From: Thamnaconus septentrionalis
Lineage: Eukaryota; Chordata; Actinopteri; Tetraodontiformes; Monacanthidae
DNA length: 64,000 nt
Direction of reading: 5' to 3'
Assembly (NCBI GenBank): GCA_009823395.1
Contig: CM020514.1
Span: 9,982,966 to 10,046,965, forward strand
The notes below the pieces were generated by a model. It did not search any database, was not told where the DNA came from, and saw nothing but the letters and a program-made list of their open reading frames with translations. Position 1 is the stretch's first letter, and every line of letters starts with the position of its first letter. Shown in pieces: positions 11,641-23,087 of this stretch. The position numbers and the translations under genes are program-made.

Positions 11641-12504
11641 GGTATTGACGTCTTGAGGCTGTCTGTCTGTATTCAGCGTTTTGCAACACCGTCCAACAAT
11701 GGCGTCCTCCAATCATCAAATATCGCCTCACACGGGGAACTTCACAATATCCAATTAGATGTAGTTCTGGCCCGCAAGGCATCTTCCGAGCTCGCAGGCC
11801 AAACAAAGACCATGTAACTGTTGATCACCGACGTCCTTTTTTCTTTTTTTTTGTTCCCTCCTACAGTCTCACGCTCACATGCCCTCCCCACCTCCCCTCC
11901 ACCACCCACCACCCCATTTGTTGTGCAAACACCACGGGGGGTGGAGGGGTGGAGGGGTGATGTAGCTTGGTTGCTTCTCCCCGCCTGTTGCAGCGTCCTG
12001 GCTCTGCGGCTGCTCCGAGCTGCCAGACTCCCCCTGACTTGTAGCCGCTGTCGCTGGCAGGTGTCGTCGCCGCCGCCGCACATCCATCTGCCTCGGCTGG
12101 CAGAGCCGAAGTGGGAGGGGGAAAAAAAGAAGAAAACGCTGGGGGAGGAGGGCGAGGAGAGGGGGGGTTGCATGTAAAAAAAAAAAAAGAGCACTTTCAC
12201 CATCCTCGGCATCTTTTATGACTGGATGACAACGACGTGCGGCGGTGCACAGAAAAAGAGACTGGGCAGCTAATTAGCTTCTTTACAAAACACTTCCTTA
12301 CTCAAGGCTCCGATGTTTGACCTTTTTCCGTCTTTCCTTTTTCCACCCCCCAGACTGCGGCAGAGCAAAATCACATGATTAATTCTGGAGAAATACTCTA
12401 GTTTACAGCCTTTTGTCAAAAAATGCTCTGTTTTAGATTCCTGCTAAAACCGATGTTTTTTTTTGTGTGAGACCTGGAAGGTCTCACAATAATAAAGTAT
12501 TCAT
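11641..12504. other. Intergenic
   Basis: The DNA is C/G-rich at 11880-12180 with long polypurine and polypyrimidine patches, then unique. I see no gene and no recognisable repeat body. Confidence 0.5.
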
Positions 12505-12506
12505 CA

Positions 12507-12551
<45 letters not shown>

Positions 12552-12552
12552 G
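12505..12552. repeat. (ATCT)n microsatellite
   Basis: About twelve tetranucleotide ATCT units. Confidence 0.97.
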
Positions 12553-12760
12553 GTGTTTGGGAGGGGTAAGAAATGAAGAGACCAAGAGGTGGAGTCCTGT
12601 CACTTGTCAAGGTGGAACAGGTGTCTGTGCCCTTTGTGACATCACAAAGGGGCAGCCTTCTCAGCTGCGCGTTTCTGAAAAGTGCAGCTTTTCTTTTATC
12701 CGGGTATTTCATCAACAGGCAGTAGATGCATGTTATTGTTGGGGATGAAAAAAAAAATAG
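12553..12760. repeat. Probable dispersed repeat with TGACATCA palindrome
   Basis: The segment contains the near-perfect 22-bp palindrome at 12630-12651, CCCTTTGTGA and its complement around a 2-base centre. An 18-base stretch (12628-12645) recurs exactly at 57628-57645, which suggests an old interspersed repeat. Boundaries and family are unknown. Confidence 0.4.
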
Positions 12761-13459
12761 ATTGGTATATTGAATTTTTACAGTTCACGGGACCTCCAAT
12801 GTGAGAGCATAGTTGACAACACTAGAGCGCGGCTGCGACATTTCCCAATGAGCGGGAGATTGACACAGAGTGGCGAAGGAGTGCAGTGGCGGTGCTGGAG
12901 GGGCATTAAGAGAGATTTCAGGTCAGGTTCAGGGCTGAAAGTGTTGAGGGAGGAGCAGCGAGCCAATTGGCTAAAATCAGAGGTCTCGGCTCAGATCGCT
13001 AAACCACTCAAAAAACTCAGAGCGCCGGTGAGAAGCAACGACACGCGCATGCACACACACACACAGCGTATTAATTCCGGAGACCAACAACAAAAAAGCG
13101 AGACACGCTTAATCGCTTGTGAGCCTTCGACTGGAATTTGTTTTTCTTTTCTTCTGCCGAAATCTATCAGGTGTACTGTGAAATAATACCAGATAGAAAG
13201 CAAATTCCCTGCCTGCTTAGGCGGGAATTCAGAGCGAGCAACAATTGTCTAAAGATTGGTGGGGTGGGGGGGGGCAGCAATATGTAAGAACTAAATGTCA
13301 CAAATAAAAAATTTTAAAAAAGTAGTTCATTTGAATTCCGATTTTCCGAAGTCGTACATGATTTCACACTTGATGGAATGGCAAAATTTGTAAAAACCCA
13401 GAGCTGAGCCGCATTCTGAGAGGTAAAATAGGCCCGTCTTATAAATGAATATATAAATG
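12761..13459. other. Intergenic
   Basis: Unique sequence with a short CA patch at 13053-13063 and a G-run at 13258-13275. No gene is recognised. Confidence 0.5.
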
Positions 13460-13480
13460 TACATTGTATATATATGTATA

Positions 13481-13575
<95 letters not shown>
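13460..13575. repeat. (TA)n microsatellite
   Basis: An almost pure TA tract over 100 bases long, preceded by interrupted TATG units. Confidence 0.97.
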
Positions 13576-13578
<3 letters not shown>

Positions 13579-14454
13579 ACGATGTCTTGAGTAGAACCAC
13601 AACAGTTATTAATTTCCAGCAGTTTTATCCTTCTAGAAATCTATGAACATTTCATCCCACCACTACACAGCAGTCCTTCATTGCCAAGGACTAACACGCG
13701 CCAGTAAACATCCAGCCGCGGTGTCCACACCGACTTGTTAAGAGGAGAAAGGTGAGCCCAGAGTGACAAACACAGAGTGTGATTTCTTGACAGAGAAAAC
13801 ATAACATACCATTCAAATCCTGGGACACTTGTCCGCAAGCAATTTTGTTCTTTTGTTGCTCCTTCTGCTCTATTTTCATCTTCGTCTCTCAGCAAATTGT
13901 AAGAGAAGAGCATAAGGGCTTGATGGAGTGGTGAGTCGAAGACAGGATGACACGGAGGGAGTGAGAGAGAGGCAAGGAGGGAGGAAGAGGCAGTGAGTGA
14001 GCGAGAGAGCAGCAAGGCCAGTGTCAATCCCACAGCAAACAGCAGTGGATAATCACGGGCTTTAGGAAAACACTGTGTCCATAATGCTATTAGCCAGGAT
14101 TACCTACTCCAGCGGAGAAGGCGAGACTCTCTTCACAATGTGCCACAGACCTTTCAGATAATCATCTTATCACAGATGACAAACCCAGGAGAAACATCCC
14201 ATTATTCAAGACGGGCGAAGAGAAAAAAATTGTGGTGGTGGTGGTGGGGGGGTCTACAGCACATTTGGATGAAGACGTATCCTGAAGCCGAAATTATTCG
14301 AGAGAGAGGGAGAGAAAAATATCAGATTTTTGAAAATTAGCGCACCAGCCATTTCAGCACTCGTTGCCTTATTTCCCCACCACCACCACCTCCCCTTGCC
14401 GTCTCCTTCTCCCCTGGACTCCTTCCTCTCTCTCCCTCCCTCCCTCGCTCGCTC
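13576..14454. other. Intergenic
   Basis: There is no gene. Unique sequence to about 14220 is followed by a GGT-repeat patch (14232-14251) and CT-rich simple sequence (14376-14460). The segment 14040-14180 (TGCTATTAGCCAGGATTACC) has homeodomain-like cores. Confidence 0.5.
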
Positions 14455-14795
14455 TTCCTCCCCGCGGGGCAATTAGAGACAAGGTTTAATGCATTGTTCG
14501 CCTTATCAATTAGCCATAACACCTTCCCCTCTGATTGGCCCGTAATGAACGCCGAGCCCTCAACAGTCGGGAGTTGCAACTCTTAGAGGCGCCGTGCTAA
14601 TGGTGTCGCCGCAAACCAGGCAAGTCACGCTATAACAGCTCCGCGGAAAAAGGCAGGAAGGAGGCGGTGGCGGCGGGGGAGGCGAAGGGGGGAGGCAAGT
14701 CAGCTCTCCCTAACACATCTCTAATTAGAGCTCACAGCCAGTCATTACTGATGTAATAGGGTGTAACACTAATGGCTATCAGGCGAGGCCTCGCA
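14455..14795. promoter_or_regulatory. Strong candidate enhancer block
   Basis: Two unique segments flank a G-rich interruption (14655-14698). Motifs include GGCAATTAGAGAC, TATCAATTAGCC, TGATTGGCC, CTCTAATTAGAGCTC (palindromic around AATT, near 14722) and ACTAATGGCTATC. The low repeat content, density of homeodomain cores and position in the sox1 desert resemble conserved developmental enhancers. Conservation itself is not visible here. Confidence 0.45.
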
Positions 14796-15820
14796 AACAA
14801 CACAGGGGCGTTCTTGTAAGGCGAGAGGAGCAGAAAATTTATGGAGGTGGAGGTGGTGGTGGTGGTAGGGGTGGAGGTGGGGGGCGGCGGTGGAGAAAAG
14901 GAAAGGAAGGGGTGAAATTGAAAGTTGAGTTGGGGGAGGGGCGGCAGGTCAAGGAGTGGCGTGATTAGATGGAAAGTGTGCCCGCCAGCAGTTAGGGTTC
15001 TTAAGTATAGTAGGAGGGTCACACGGTCCATTAATGGAAAATCTTTGTTGGGAAAATGGCAGAGAGAGAGAGAAAAAAAAGGAAGAAAAACTCGAATGCG
15101 CCGAACGCGACGCGTCCATGTGTGCTGGGTAAGAAGGATGAATAAATAATAATAAAATAAGTAGAAGTATCATAAATAAAGGAAGTAAATAAAGTATAAG
15201 ACGGGGGGAAAAATAAGGAGAGTGATGCGAGTAGATGTGCGAAGCAGGTGGAGAGGATGGAGAGGGTGGAGATGTCGGGCCGTCTCGTCACTCTGGTCAC
15301 CTCTCACCTTGTTTGCACCACTAATGCACTCTGCAACACGTTCCCAGCCTTAATGCATGTTTTCACATTTTCGTGTCGAAGAAAGGCTCAGCATGACGCT
15401 AGTGCATGTGTATGTGGTGTGTGTGTGGGGGGTATGAGGGAAGGAAAGGGGGGGTGACAGGAAGCTGAAGTAGTGAAGGGAAGAAGCGTGAAGAGAGCCG
15501 TGAGTTCTTCTCACCGAGCGACCAGGTCCACCTGAAGATTCAAGAGCTCCTGTGATATTGTTGTTTGTGAAGGAGGCCTTGTAAGCGTTCTATTTGCCTA
15601 TTAGACTTGTGGCAGACCCTGACTGCAGGTCTCCTTAGGATAATGCGTGTGTCAGAGTTCAAATGAAAAGTCTCAATATTGTTTGTTATTGTCCTTGTTA
15701 TTGTTGTTGTTGAGCCATAGATGGATGCCACAGAGAGAATCCGGTAATTTTTCAAAATAGAATCCATCAGATAATAAATAAAACAGAATTAATCTAACAG
15801 AAGTTAATTATTTTTTCTCT
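14796..15820. other. Intergenic
   Basis: GGT/GGA-rich simple sequence at 14845-14960 is followed by A/G-rich DNA to 15260 and then unique DNA. A TTG-repeat patch lies at about 15690-15712. I recognise no gene. Confidence 0.5.
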
Positions 15821-15890
15821 GCGGCCTGGTACCCAATGACCTATGGACCGGTACCAGTCCACGGCCCGGGGGGTTTGGCACCGCTGCTCT
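15821..15890. mobile_element. hAT-like element terminus (fragment)
   Basis: The segment reads GCGGCCTGGTACC ... GGACCGGTACCAGTCC ... CGGCCCGGGGGTTTGG and ends CACCGCTGCTCTG. This matches a vertebrate hAT-derived terminal repeat with a CCCCAACC-type end and nested GGTACCGG repeats. Only one end is present, so it is an incomplete relic. Confidence 0.5.
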
Positions 15891-17400
15891 GCAGTACAAT
15901 GACCATATCCTATATTCTAACTCAGTACGTAATACTCAGCTTCGTCTCAGTGCTCTGCGTTCACTATAATTCCCAACTCGAGACTCTCGGAGATGAAACG
16001 GCACTCAAACTCGGGGTCCAGTATCCAACATTTCTGCCAACGATTCAAAACACATCCAAACAATCCGTGTTTGCCACTGAACAAGCCGATGGACTCATCC
16101 ATATCCAAGGCTTCGGCTCTGCTTGGACTCCACACGCGGCACCCCAAGGTCACTCCGTCTTTCATTGCACTGAATCGCACTCATGTCACAGTTGGTTTGG
16201 GAGAAACACCTCTTCATCTCAGCATTTCCAGTGGCTTAGATGAAATAGCAAACAGTCTTAGAAAAAGAATCCTTGACAATGTTTGCTGACCAGCTGCGGC
16301 GGTCAATCAGATTGTCACTATGGAAGGCCCTGACAAGTTGTCATGCAGTCTGTCTACCTGTGCTACCTCTTTTAGACACAACTATAGCACAGCACCTTCA
16401 GAAAAGCAAAAACAAGAACGAAAGGAAGACTTATCAAATTTTTGTTGAGTTCAATGGCAGGCAGGACACGTTTTACTGAGGAGATATTGACAAAGTCAAT
16501 TATGCGTAACATGGGGGCTTTTCAGTGAAAAGGGAAAAACACCAAATATTGACACGTGTAATTTACAGGATAAAATCCCCGCAGCTAAATCGACTGCACT
16601 GTCTGGGCTCGGCTGGTCGGGTCTACATGGGAGACAACCAGTGTGGAACACGGCAACCACTGGAAGGGACAGACAACAAAAGCCTCTTTTAAGCATTTAC
16701 CGACAATGTATTTCAGCTGAGCTGTCTGCAAAAATTCTTCCTTTCAACTTTTGGGCCAGCGGGATTACCCTCACTGCACCTACGTGTCATTCCTCGATAC
16801 GTGCGAGTGCAATGGCCGTTTGATTCTCCAACCATGACGGGGAAAATCAGCCACACAAAATGTAACAGCTCACACTGGACGTCGCACTGAGCCAAAGCAG
16901 AACCCTTGGAGGAATATCGTATGCTGTAATACACAAGGTAGCTCTCCTCCAACAATAGCCGCAGCTGGCCTTTGAGAAAGCTGCAGGACTTCGGGGGGCT
17001 GTGTTCCCGAAGCCAGCCTTGAAAGAGCGCAACGCGTGTGTGCGTTTTGCGCGTGTGTGTCCGTCCCCTCAGTTGCCCGACTACAGTCTCTCACCCAGAA
17101 TTTGAAATAAGGTCACTGTCCCCGGGAGGCCCCGAGTCAAAGCCACCCTGTCCCACCTGCCCTTTAACTCGCCTCCTTTTCTTACTTCAACTCTTCGCCT
17201 GATCCAAAGATTCTTTAATGCATTTTCCTTCTTTACCTTTTCAAGCCTAAAATCAAAATTTTGAACCTCCGTTTTGAAAAGCTCCAGTCGGAATCGGTTC
17301 GGTTGTGGCACCGTTGAGTCAGTCAGTGTTCTTTTGCTTTGATAAAATCAGGAGGAATGTGCTGCAAATTGCCTTAAAGACCACAGAAGAAGAAGAAACT
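15891..17400. other. Intergenic, origin unclear
   Basis: There is no recognisable gene. Overlapping frames of about 70-135 codons occur on both strands at 15836-16289, but none shows a domain, so decayed transposon sequence or chance is more likely. A GAA patch precedes the inverted-repeat element at 17401. Confidence 0.4.
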
Positions 17401-17570
17401 GAGTACAAATGCGAAAAAATGTTTCTATGACACTTTTGTGAAATACCTCTATGTTGAACTTTAAAAGCGTTATTTGAGAGGTTTTTCAAAGTTAAGGTGT
17501 TTCCATTACCAGCTTTTTTCATTGCGATATTTAGCTTTCGTGATATTGTAGGAGTAATGGAAACGCAGCT
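17401..17570 (+). mobile_element. Short TIR DNA element, copy 1 (5'-truncated)
   Basis: This matches the right-hand third of the element at 23088-23620: AAATGCGAAAAAA, ATGACACTTTTGTGAAATACC, TTTGAGAGGTTTTTCAAAG, ATTGCGATATTTA and the terminus TAATGGAAACGCAGCT. No left end is present. It carries no coding sequence, so it is a non-autonomous relic. Confidence 0.75.
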
Positions 17571-18149
17571 AGAGATGTACAGTATACTATACTAACAGAC
17601 GCGAGGCACAGTATAGTGGTGAGTCCCACCATGTGATACTGGCTGATGTCAATTTACTAGTCAAATAATTAAACTGCCAGGTTTCAATTCAAGCCTCCAA
17701 TCAAAGATGTGCCATCCAAAAAGTCTCAAACTGAGCCTGACCTATTTTGCCTCACACATCAACACTCCACAAAGACAGGAAGAGAAGAGCACCGCCCCCC
17801 CGGTCCACCCCTCACCTAAACTGCTGGAGCTCATTTTTTTGGCCGTTTGTTTTTGTCTCGGCCTCCACAAAAAAAACAGAAGGAAGCTCCCGACCGGATC
17901 GACACACCCGCTCTTAAAACCGTAATTTCATTGGAGAAATGAATTATGTGGATTAGGAAAACAATAAAAAAAGAGAAAAAGGCATCATTAGTAGATAAGG
18001 CAGGTAAAGTGTATTAAAGCTTTTGCGGTCCGTGTGTGCGCCGTGTCTGGACTGCAGCGGCACAGATGCATATCCAATAGGAAGCAGAGTGAGCGGGGGG
18101 TGGGGTGGGGGTGGCTGGATTGGGGGGGGGGGGGGGGCATTAACACGCA
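17571..18149. other. Intergenic
   Basis: Mostly unique. It includes a G-rich patch at 18096-18137 with a run of 16 G at 18122-18137, which could form a quadruplex. No gene is seen. Confidence 0.5.
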
Positions 18150-18565
18150 ATTCTTATGGTAATCAAGGAGGCCATTAATGTTTACATTCAAAATCAGGGC
18201 TTTCCATAGAAATGCATTCACTCCCTGCTAAACTAAGATAATTAGTTCCCTCTTAAACCCATATTCCATTAACTCAGGTGAATCCATCTGAGTTTCATCA
18301 AATTCCTGCTTCATTTTGCATGATAATGCAATTTAAAAGCAAATGACATATTCAGGCTCCTTGCGCTGCGAGAGCGCCAGCGAGGAAATAATATATGTGT
18401 AAAAAGGGCTTTTACATGTATCTGTAAATATTTAAAAGTGATTTCCGTAATTTAGTGTGACTAAATTTGTGCATAAATTAAATATTTAGCAATAAACAGC
18501 TTATTGCAGATTAGCCACTGATGTATTAAATGTTCCCCGCTGCTTTTCTGTCAATTTGTAAACGC
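18150..18565. promoter_or_regulatory. Strong candidate enhancer block
   Basis: This is over 400 bases of complex AT-rich sequence without simple repeats, a typical vertebrate conserved non-coding texture. Motifs include GGCCATTAATG, GATAATTAGTTCC, TTTTGCATGATAATGC (POU/homeodomain-like), AAGCAAATGACA, GTGCATAAATTAAATA and TGTCAATTTG. Two related TAATTTA/TAAATT-containing stretches occur near 18450-18480. It lies about 11 kb upstream of sox1, the obvious target. Function is inferred. Confidence 0.5.
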
Positions 18566-19283
18566 GACACTGAGTATTACAACACACGATGAGACTGTAG
18601 GGGCGAAACTATGTGCGCACTCTCACTTGAATGGGCTTACATGGGGAAAATCCAGCTCCTCACGCTGCAAATCGACAGTGAATAAACAGGCAAGCCATTT
18701 GCACAGCCCTTTTTTGCTTTGTTGTTGCGGATGCAAGAATGCACTGGTTGACGCTTGCATGCAAAGGCAAACGTATGCACAATAAACGCATGATATGTGA
18801 GATCTCACGCAAAACCGGTGATTTCTGACAATAATACGCATCTCTTGGCTGGCAGTGAATATCCAGGAAATGGTAAAAGTCCAGCTTTTACGTTCTAAAT
18901 ACACTGTGACGTCACAAAGGGATCTTTCAGTATTTCAGATAACAGATAATAACAGATTATTGGCAACATCACTTGCTCGTTCCACCCTCAGACTGCTCTC
19001 GTGACCGCCTGGTCCAACACAGGAAGCTAAAACTCCAACAATTTTGCAGAAGGCTTTAAACAGAAGTCTAGAATGTTCCAGGATTTCTGTTTTCGTATAT
19101 GAAGCATGTAAGGTGGCGCGACGCGAAAAACAAAGATCTGAAAAGGGACACGGAAGAAGGTCCTCGCGCTCTGATGCGGCAAAAGAAATTCAAACAGGAG
19201 ACGTTACAAGGCCGTTTCCAGCGGAATGTCTGGGCGAGAAAGTAAACGCGATAAAGATTGTATCACGAGCGAGCGAGCAAAAA

Positions 19284-19285
<2 letters not shown>
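18566..19285. other. Intergenic with TGACGTCA site
   Basis: There is no gene. TGTGACGTCACAAAGGGAT at 18905-18923 contains a full CRE (TGACGTCA) and shares TCACAAAGGGAT with 26338-26349. Repeated ATAACAGAT units occur around 18939-18960. Confidence 0.5.

Positions 19286-19318
<33 letters not shown>
19286..19318. repeat. (GA)n microsatellite
   Basis: About 15 GA units. Confidence 0.95.
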
Positions 19319-19444
19319 AAACCTCAAAATGATCAAAATGCAGCTTGTTATTCCCGACACCGAGGAGACTTTTTCTTCCCCGCGATATTTGTTATTTTCT
19401 TTATAATAACAGACATTTGCTGTGCTTAAAACACTTAGGATTAA

Positions 19445-19461
19445 TACACACACACACGCCA

Positions 19462-19497
<36 letters not shown>

Positions 19498-19502
19498 TGC
19501 AC
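19445..19502. repeat. (CA)n microsatellite
   Basis: CA tract with one interruption (CGCCACAAA). Confidence 0.95.
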
Positions 19503-20040
19503 GCACACTCGCGCTGTAATGGATAGGAGCTGGCTGAGGGCGTCTGTCAGGGGCGACTGTTCTAATCAGAGCAGTGGGGAGAGAGATAAAGGAGAAAATA
19601 ATGAGTGTGGCATCAGGCCTTTCATAGCGCAACAAAAGGCCACGGGATCAGATAGACAGACACAATGTGGAGAGGAGAGGAAGAGAGGGAGGCGGAGGAG
19701 GGGGGATGGGGAGGGCGGCTGGGTTTGGGAGAGAAAAGAGAGAGAGGAGAGAGAGAGAGATGGAGGTGGAATGTTTTTTTTTTTTTTGCTAATAAGCCGT
19801 CTCGCACTGTAGGTGATGTAGGCAACAGTAGGGCCACATTAGGCGTCTGCTGCCCCCTTGAAGGATGCCATCGAGTGGGGCAGGCCCCAAGTTTCTATGA
19901 CAACATCAATCGCCTCCTGCGGTTGCCGAGCCGCGGCCTGATTATTCACCCCCCCCCCCCACCTCCCTCCCGCCCCCCCCCACCAAGACACCACACAACA
20001 CCACGCCACACACACTCCGTCTTCCGCCTCGGAACACACT
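19503..20040. other. Intergenic
   Basis: GA/GGA-rich simple sequence at 19672-19770 and C-rich sequence at 19951-19985 flank unique DNA at 19800-19935. No gene is recognised. Confidence 0.5.
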
Positions 20041-20185
20041 TCACCCCCGGCTGATTAGCGACGGCTCGTTTAGCGATAATTTCTGCCCGTCCTTTGATTA
20101 TTAATGCTTAATTTGGTCCAGATTACACTCCCTTTTGATTATTAATGCCTAATTTAGCCCTGATGACTCCGGTCATTAGACGGTG
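20041..20185. promoter_or_regulatory. Candidate enhancer with duplicated composite motif
   Basis: A composite module occurs twice in direct orientation, 41 bases apart. TTTGATTATTAATGC at 20093-20107 and at 20134-20148 are identical, and both continue as YTAATTTRGYCC. Each module joins a TCF/LEF-type CTTTGAT or TTTTGAT to a homeodomain/POU-type ATTAATGCNTAATTT. GCTGATTAGCG at about 20050 and GGTCATTAGACG at 20172 add further homeodomain cores. Function is inferred. Confidence 0.5.
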
Positions 20186-20530
20186 TCCAAGCTGAAAGCA
20201 AACCACCTCGGCGGTCTCGCCGAAAACACGCCGACGCAGATGACGAGGACGGCGGCACCGTTGGAGGAAGCTCGCTGGCTGGTCGGCTGGTTGTTAAGTC
20301 AGCGCCCACGTTTTTTTTTTATTTCCTTCCCTTTTTTTTTTTTATAACCCAAACTCCCATCAAACTTTAAAGAGAAGAAAATACTAATTAGAAACTGCAA
20401 GCTAGGAGAAATGAGCAGGCAGACTGAGAACAGAAAATCCCATTCAGAGACTTAATGAGCTTGTCGAAGCTGAATAATTGATTTCTAATTCTAGCCTGCA
20501 GCTGTTGACCCAACTAGGGAGCGTTTTTGA
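20186..20530. promoter_or_regulatory. Candidate regulatory block
   Basis: After T-rich sequence (20310-20343), the unique segment 20380-20525 carries ACTAATTAGAAAC, ACTTAATGAGC and GAATAATTGATTTCTAATTC. The texture resembles an enhancer. No coding signal is present. Confidence 0.38.
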
Positions 20531-21655
20531 ATGGAGCCGAAATATGTTGCGCTCCTCCTTGGCACCGTCGGCCCTCTGTTGGAGAGCCATTGCTGAAGAC
20601 CCCTCGTGCGTTCCTCTCACTTTTTTTTTCCTAAGGTTTTTTGTTCAAACATGAAGTTCCCGTGTTTAATTACGCGGCTTTGGCACGTGCATAAAAAACA
20701 AATCAAAGACTGTCGCCGTCCCCTTGAAAAGCATCACAGCCCATTCCCGGGACAACGTAATCCTTTTTCAGATCTTGTTTGACGTTTTAGTTTTTTTTTT
20801 TTTTTTTTAGGGGGTTGGACACAGTTCTATATATAAAAAAAAAGGCTGTTGATGCTGAGCTGTGAAAGCCCATCCCATCGAGTTCAAGTCTCCCGGCACA
20901 TGAAGCACCGGGAAGCTCGTATCGCGTATCAGATTGTCGACGTTTTTTTTTTATTTTCAATGTTTGGTTCATTTGCTGCGGAGTGATTCTTTGTTGCTCT
21001 GTGTGCACAATCATATCCTGGGGGGGCTCCGAGGCAGCAGCGGCAGCAGCAGGAGAAGCAGGAGCAGCACAGAGCACCCTGTGTGTGAACCACAGCCGCC
21101 CGGCGTACCTGTAAGATGACCTCACGGAAAATAGGCCCTAATTATTGCCGTGACAGCCCGCGCTATCATATTCAGCCAGATCAGTCACTACACGGGACGG
21201 GGGTTGGGAGGGGGTAGAAAAATTAACAGAAATATATACCGCCGTGCCACCCCCACCAGTCCCCCTAAACAGGGGCTCATTTATTTTTAATGCTCTAATC
21301 AGCAGGTCCCAAAGGGGGCTTGGCTCCTACCCACCTGCACAGAGCGACACACAGACAGACAGACAGAGGTGAGCACAGGTAAGGCAGCGGGTGGAGGTGG
21401 AGGAGTGGGAGGAGGATGAAGAGGAGGAGGAGGAGGAGCTGCTCCTGAAGTTTCGACGGCTAAATGGTGACTCGGCTCCCCGCTGGTCTTTCCCTCGGTC
21501 AAAGTCACCAGCAGGTCGCTGAGCTTCAGACCGCGTCAACACGGGCGGGAGCAGAGGGAGGACAAGGTCGTGACAACACCCAGAGGTGAAAGGTAGACAG
21601 CAACGATTAGCTCAACCAACCCCCCACCCCAGCCAACCCAACCCCCGTTTTCCCA
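20531..21655. other. Intergenic with short candidate regulatory stretches
   Basis: There is no gene. Poly-T lies at 20791-20809 and GGA-repeat sequence at 21395-21440. Short unique stretches with TAATTATTGCC (about 21138) and TTTTTAATGCTCTAATCAGC (about 21284) look regulatory but are brief. Confidence 0.4.
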
Positions 21656-21725
21656 AAGCCAAAACTGTCATTAGGGCCCAGATCATTATATGATAGATTT
21701 CAGGGCTATTTGCCTGATTTTTTTG
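21656..21725. promoter_or_regulatory. Short candidate regulatory block
   Basis: TGTCATTAGGGCCCAG is followed by the palindrome ATCATATAATGAT-type sequence (ATCATTATATGAT, about 21682-21694) and a SOX-like GGGCTATTTG. It is brief and unique. Confidence 0.33.
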
Positions 21726-21796
21726 TTCCCAGAGACAGTATCACAAGAAAACACCCTGGGAATGGGACACACTACACCAATAGCTGTCTCCATGTG

Positions 21797-21821
21797 TGTG
21801 AGAGAGAGAGAGAGAGAGAGA
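21797..21821. repeat. (GA)n microsatellite
   Basis: About 12 GA units. Confidence 0.93.
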
Positions 21822-22583
21822 AGAAGATGACAAATATCGTCGTTCTGTGTCGAACAGAGGGCAACGCCGATGTCTTCACGCTGCACGAGAAATCACAACA
21901 CGGTGGAACTCCACTACATCCGCACTGACATGTCTTTCTTCTTAAAGTCACGTGTCATTTGGAACAACTCATTTGTGAAATTAAGCGGCTGAATTTATAC
22001 GAGGGGAAGGAAAATGGATCGAATTTTCAAATTGATCTTCAGGTGACAGCAAAATCACCGTAATGATCTTAGACCAAAATAACCTCCTTAGACCGCTCGG
22101 CCGTAAACACAGTAATTATTTATGTCAACCGGACTCTTATAGAATGTGAGTAAGCGAGTGTACGAGTAAACATGGAGCCAACTTGAAATGTACAAATTGT
22201 TGAATGATAGAAATCATTCAAAGTTTCACTTCTAATTCAGTTTGCCCTCAAGGTTCTTTACATTTCTGTTTGTTTTAATTTTCCTGTTTCACTACTTTTA
22301 TCAACTTTCTGTATATATATATATTTTTTTTTTATCAATGTTCTTTTGGAAGTTCTATTGGCCTCCAAGTCCTTCCTTTAATTTCCAGCAAGATAAGACC
22401 ATGCTCGCGGCAAAAAATGTTTTTATTCATCAATATTAAAATTAATGACTGAGCCAAACAATCAGGACAGTTTAGCCCTTAACACTCAGCATGACATAAT
22501 ACATTTGTTCAAGTTCGAAGATAACAATTTGATTCATCTGATTACACACACAGTGTCTTAACGGTGGGTTTACAGAGACGCGT

Positions 22584-22584
<1 letters not shown>
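21822..22584. other. Intergenic
   Basis: AT-rich unique DNA. I see no gene or recognisable repeat. Confidence 0.5.

Positions 22585-22639
<55 letters not shown>
22585..22639. repeat. (GT)n microsatellite
   Basis: About 27 GT units. Confidence 0.97.
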
Positions 22640-22640
<1 letters not shown>

Positions 22641-22794
22641 GCGTTTGCGCTCTCGGAGGCGTATGTGCGGCTTTCAGCAGGGCCGAAGACGAGACTCTGC
22701 GAGGTGTCCCTCGTAACCCGGGCCTGGCCTCCGCTCCCCGGCCCCTCTCACTGTCACCGGCCTTGTGTCGCGTGTAATCGGCACTGACAGTCGG

Positions 22795-22910
22795 CGTGCA
22801 GGTCACTAACCCTCTGGCCCCGTCTAATTGAGGCTAAGGATCCCGCCTTGTCCTGCCATCTATAATTAACCGCGTCATCCGCAGCCGTATGAAAGATTCA
22901 GCCGGACTGG
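22795..22910. promoter_or_regulatory. Candidate regulatory block
   Basis: GTCTAATTGAGGC and CTATAATTAACCGCG lie within unique sequence. Enhancer identity is inferred from motif content. Confidence 0.35.
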
Positions 22911-23087
22911 GAGTGGCTGACACGCGATCCCGCCGCCGTTTGCCGTTTACTACTCGTGTGAGGGACGTGTTTGTACGTTGTGTGGTTCTTTTGGGGGCGC
23001 ATGGGGAAATTGTGGAAATGCAACATTGGCAACATTGGAAAATGTTATTTAGAAAAAGAAAGAAATATATTGGAATTTACTGTTATT

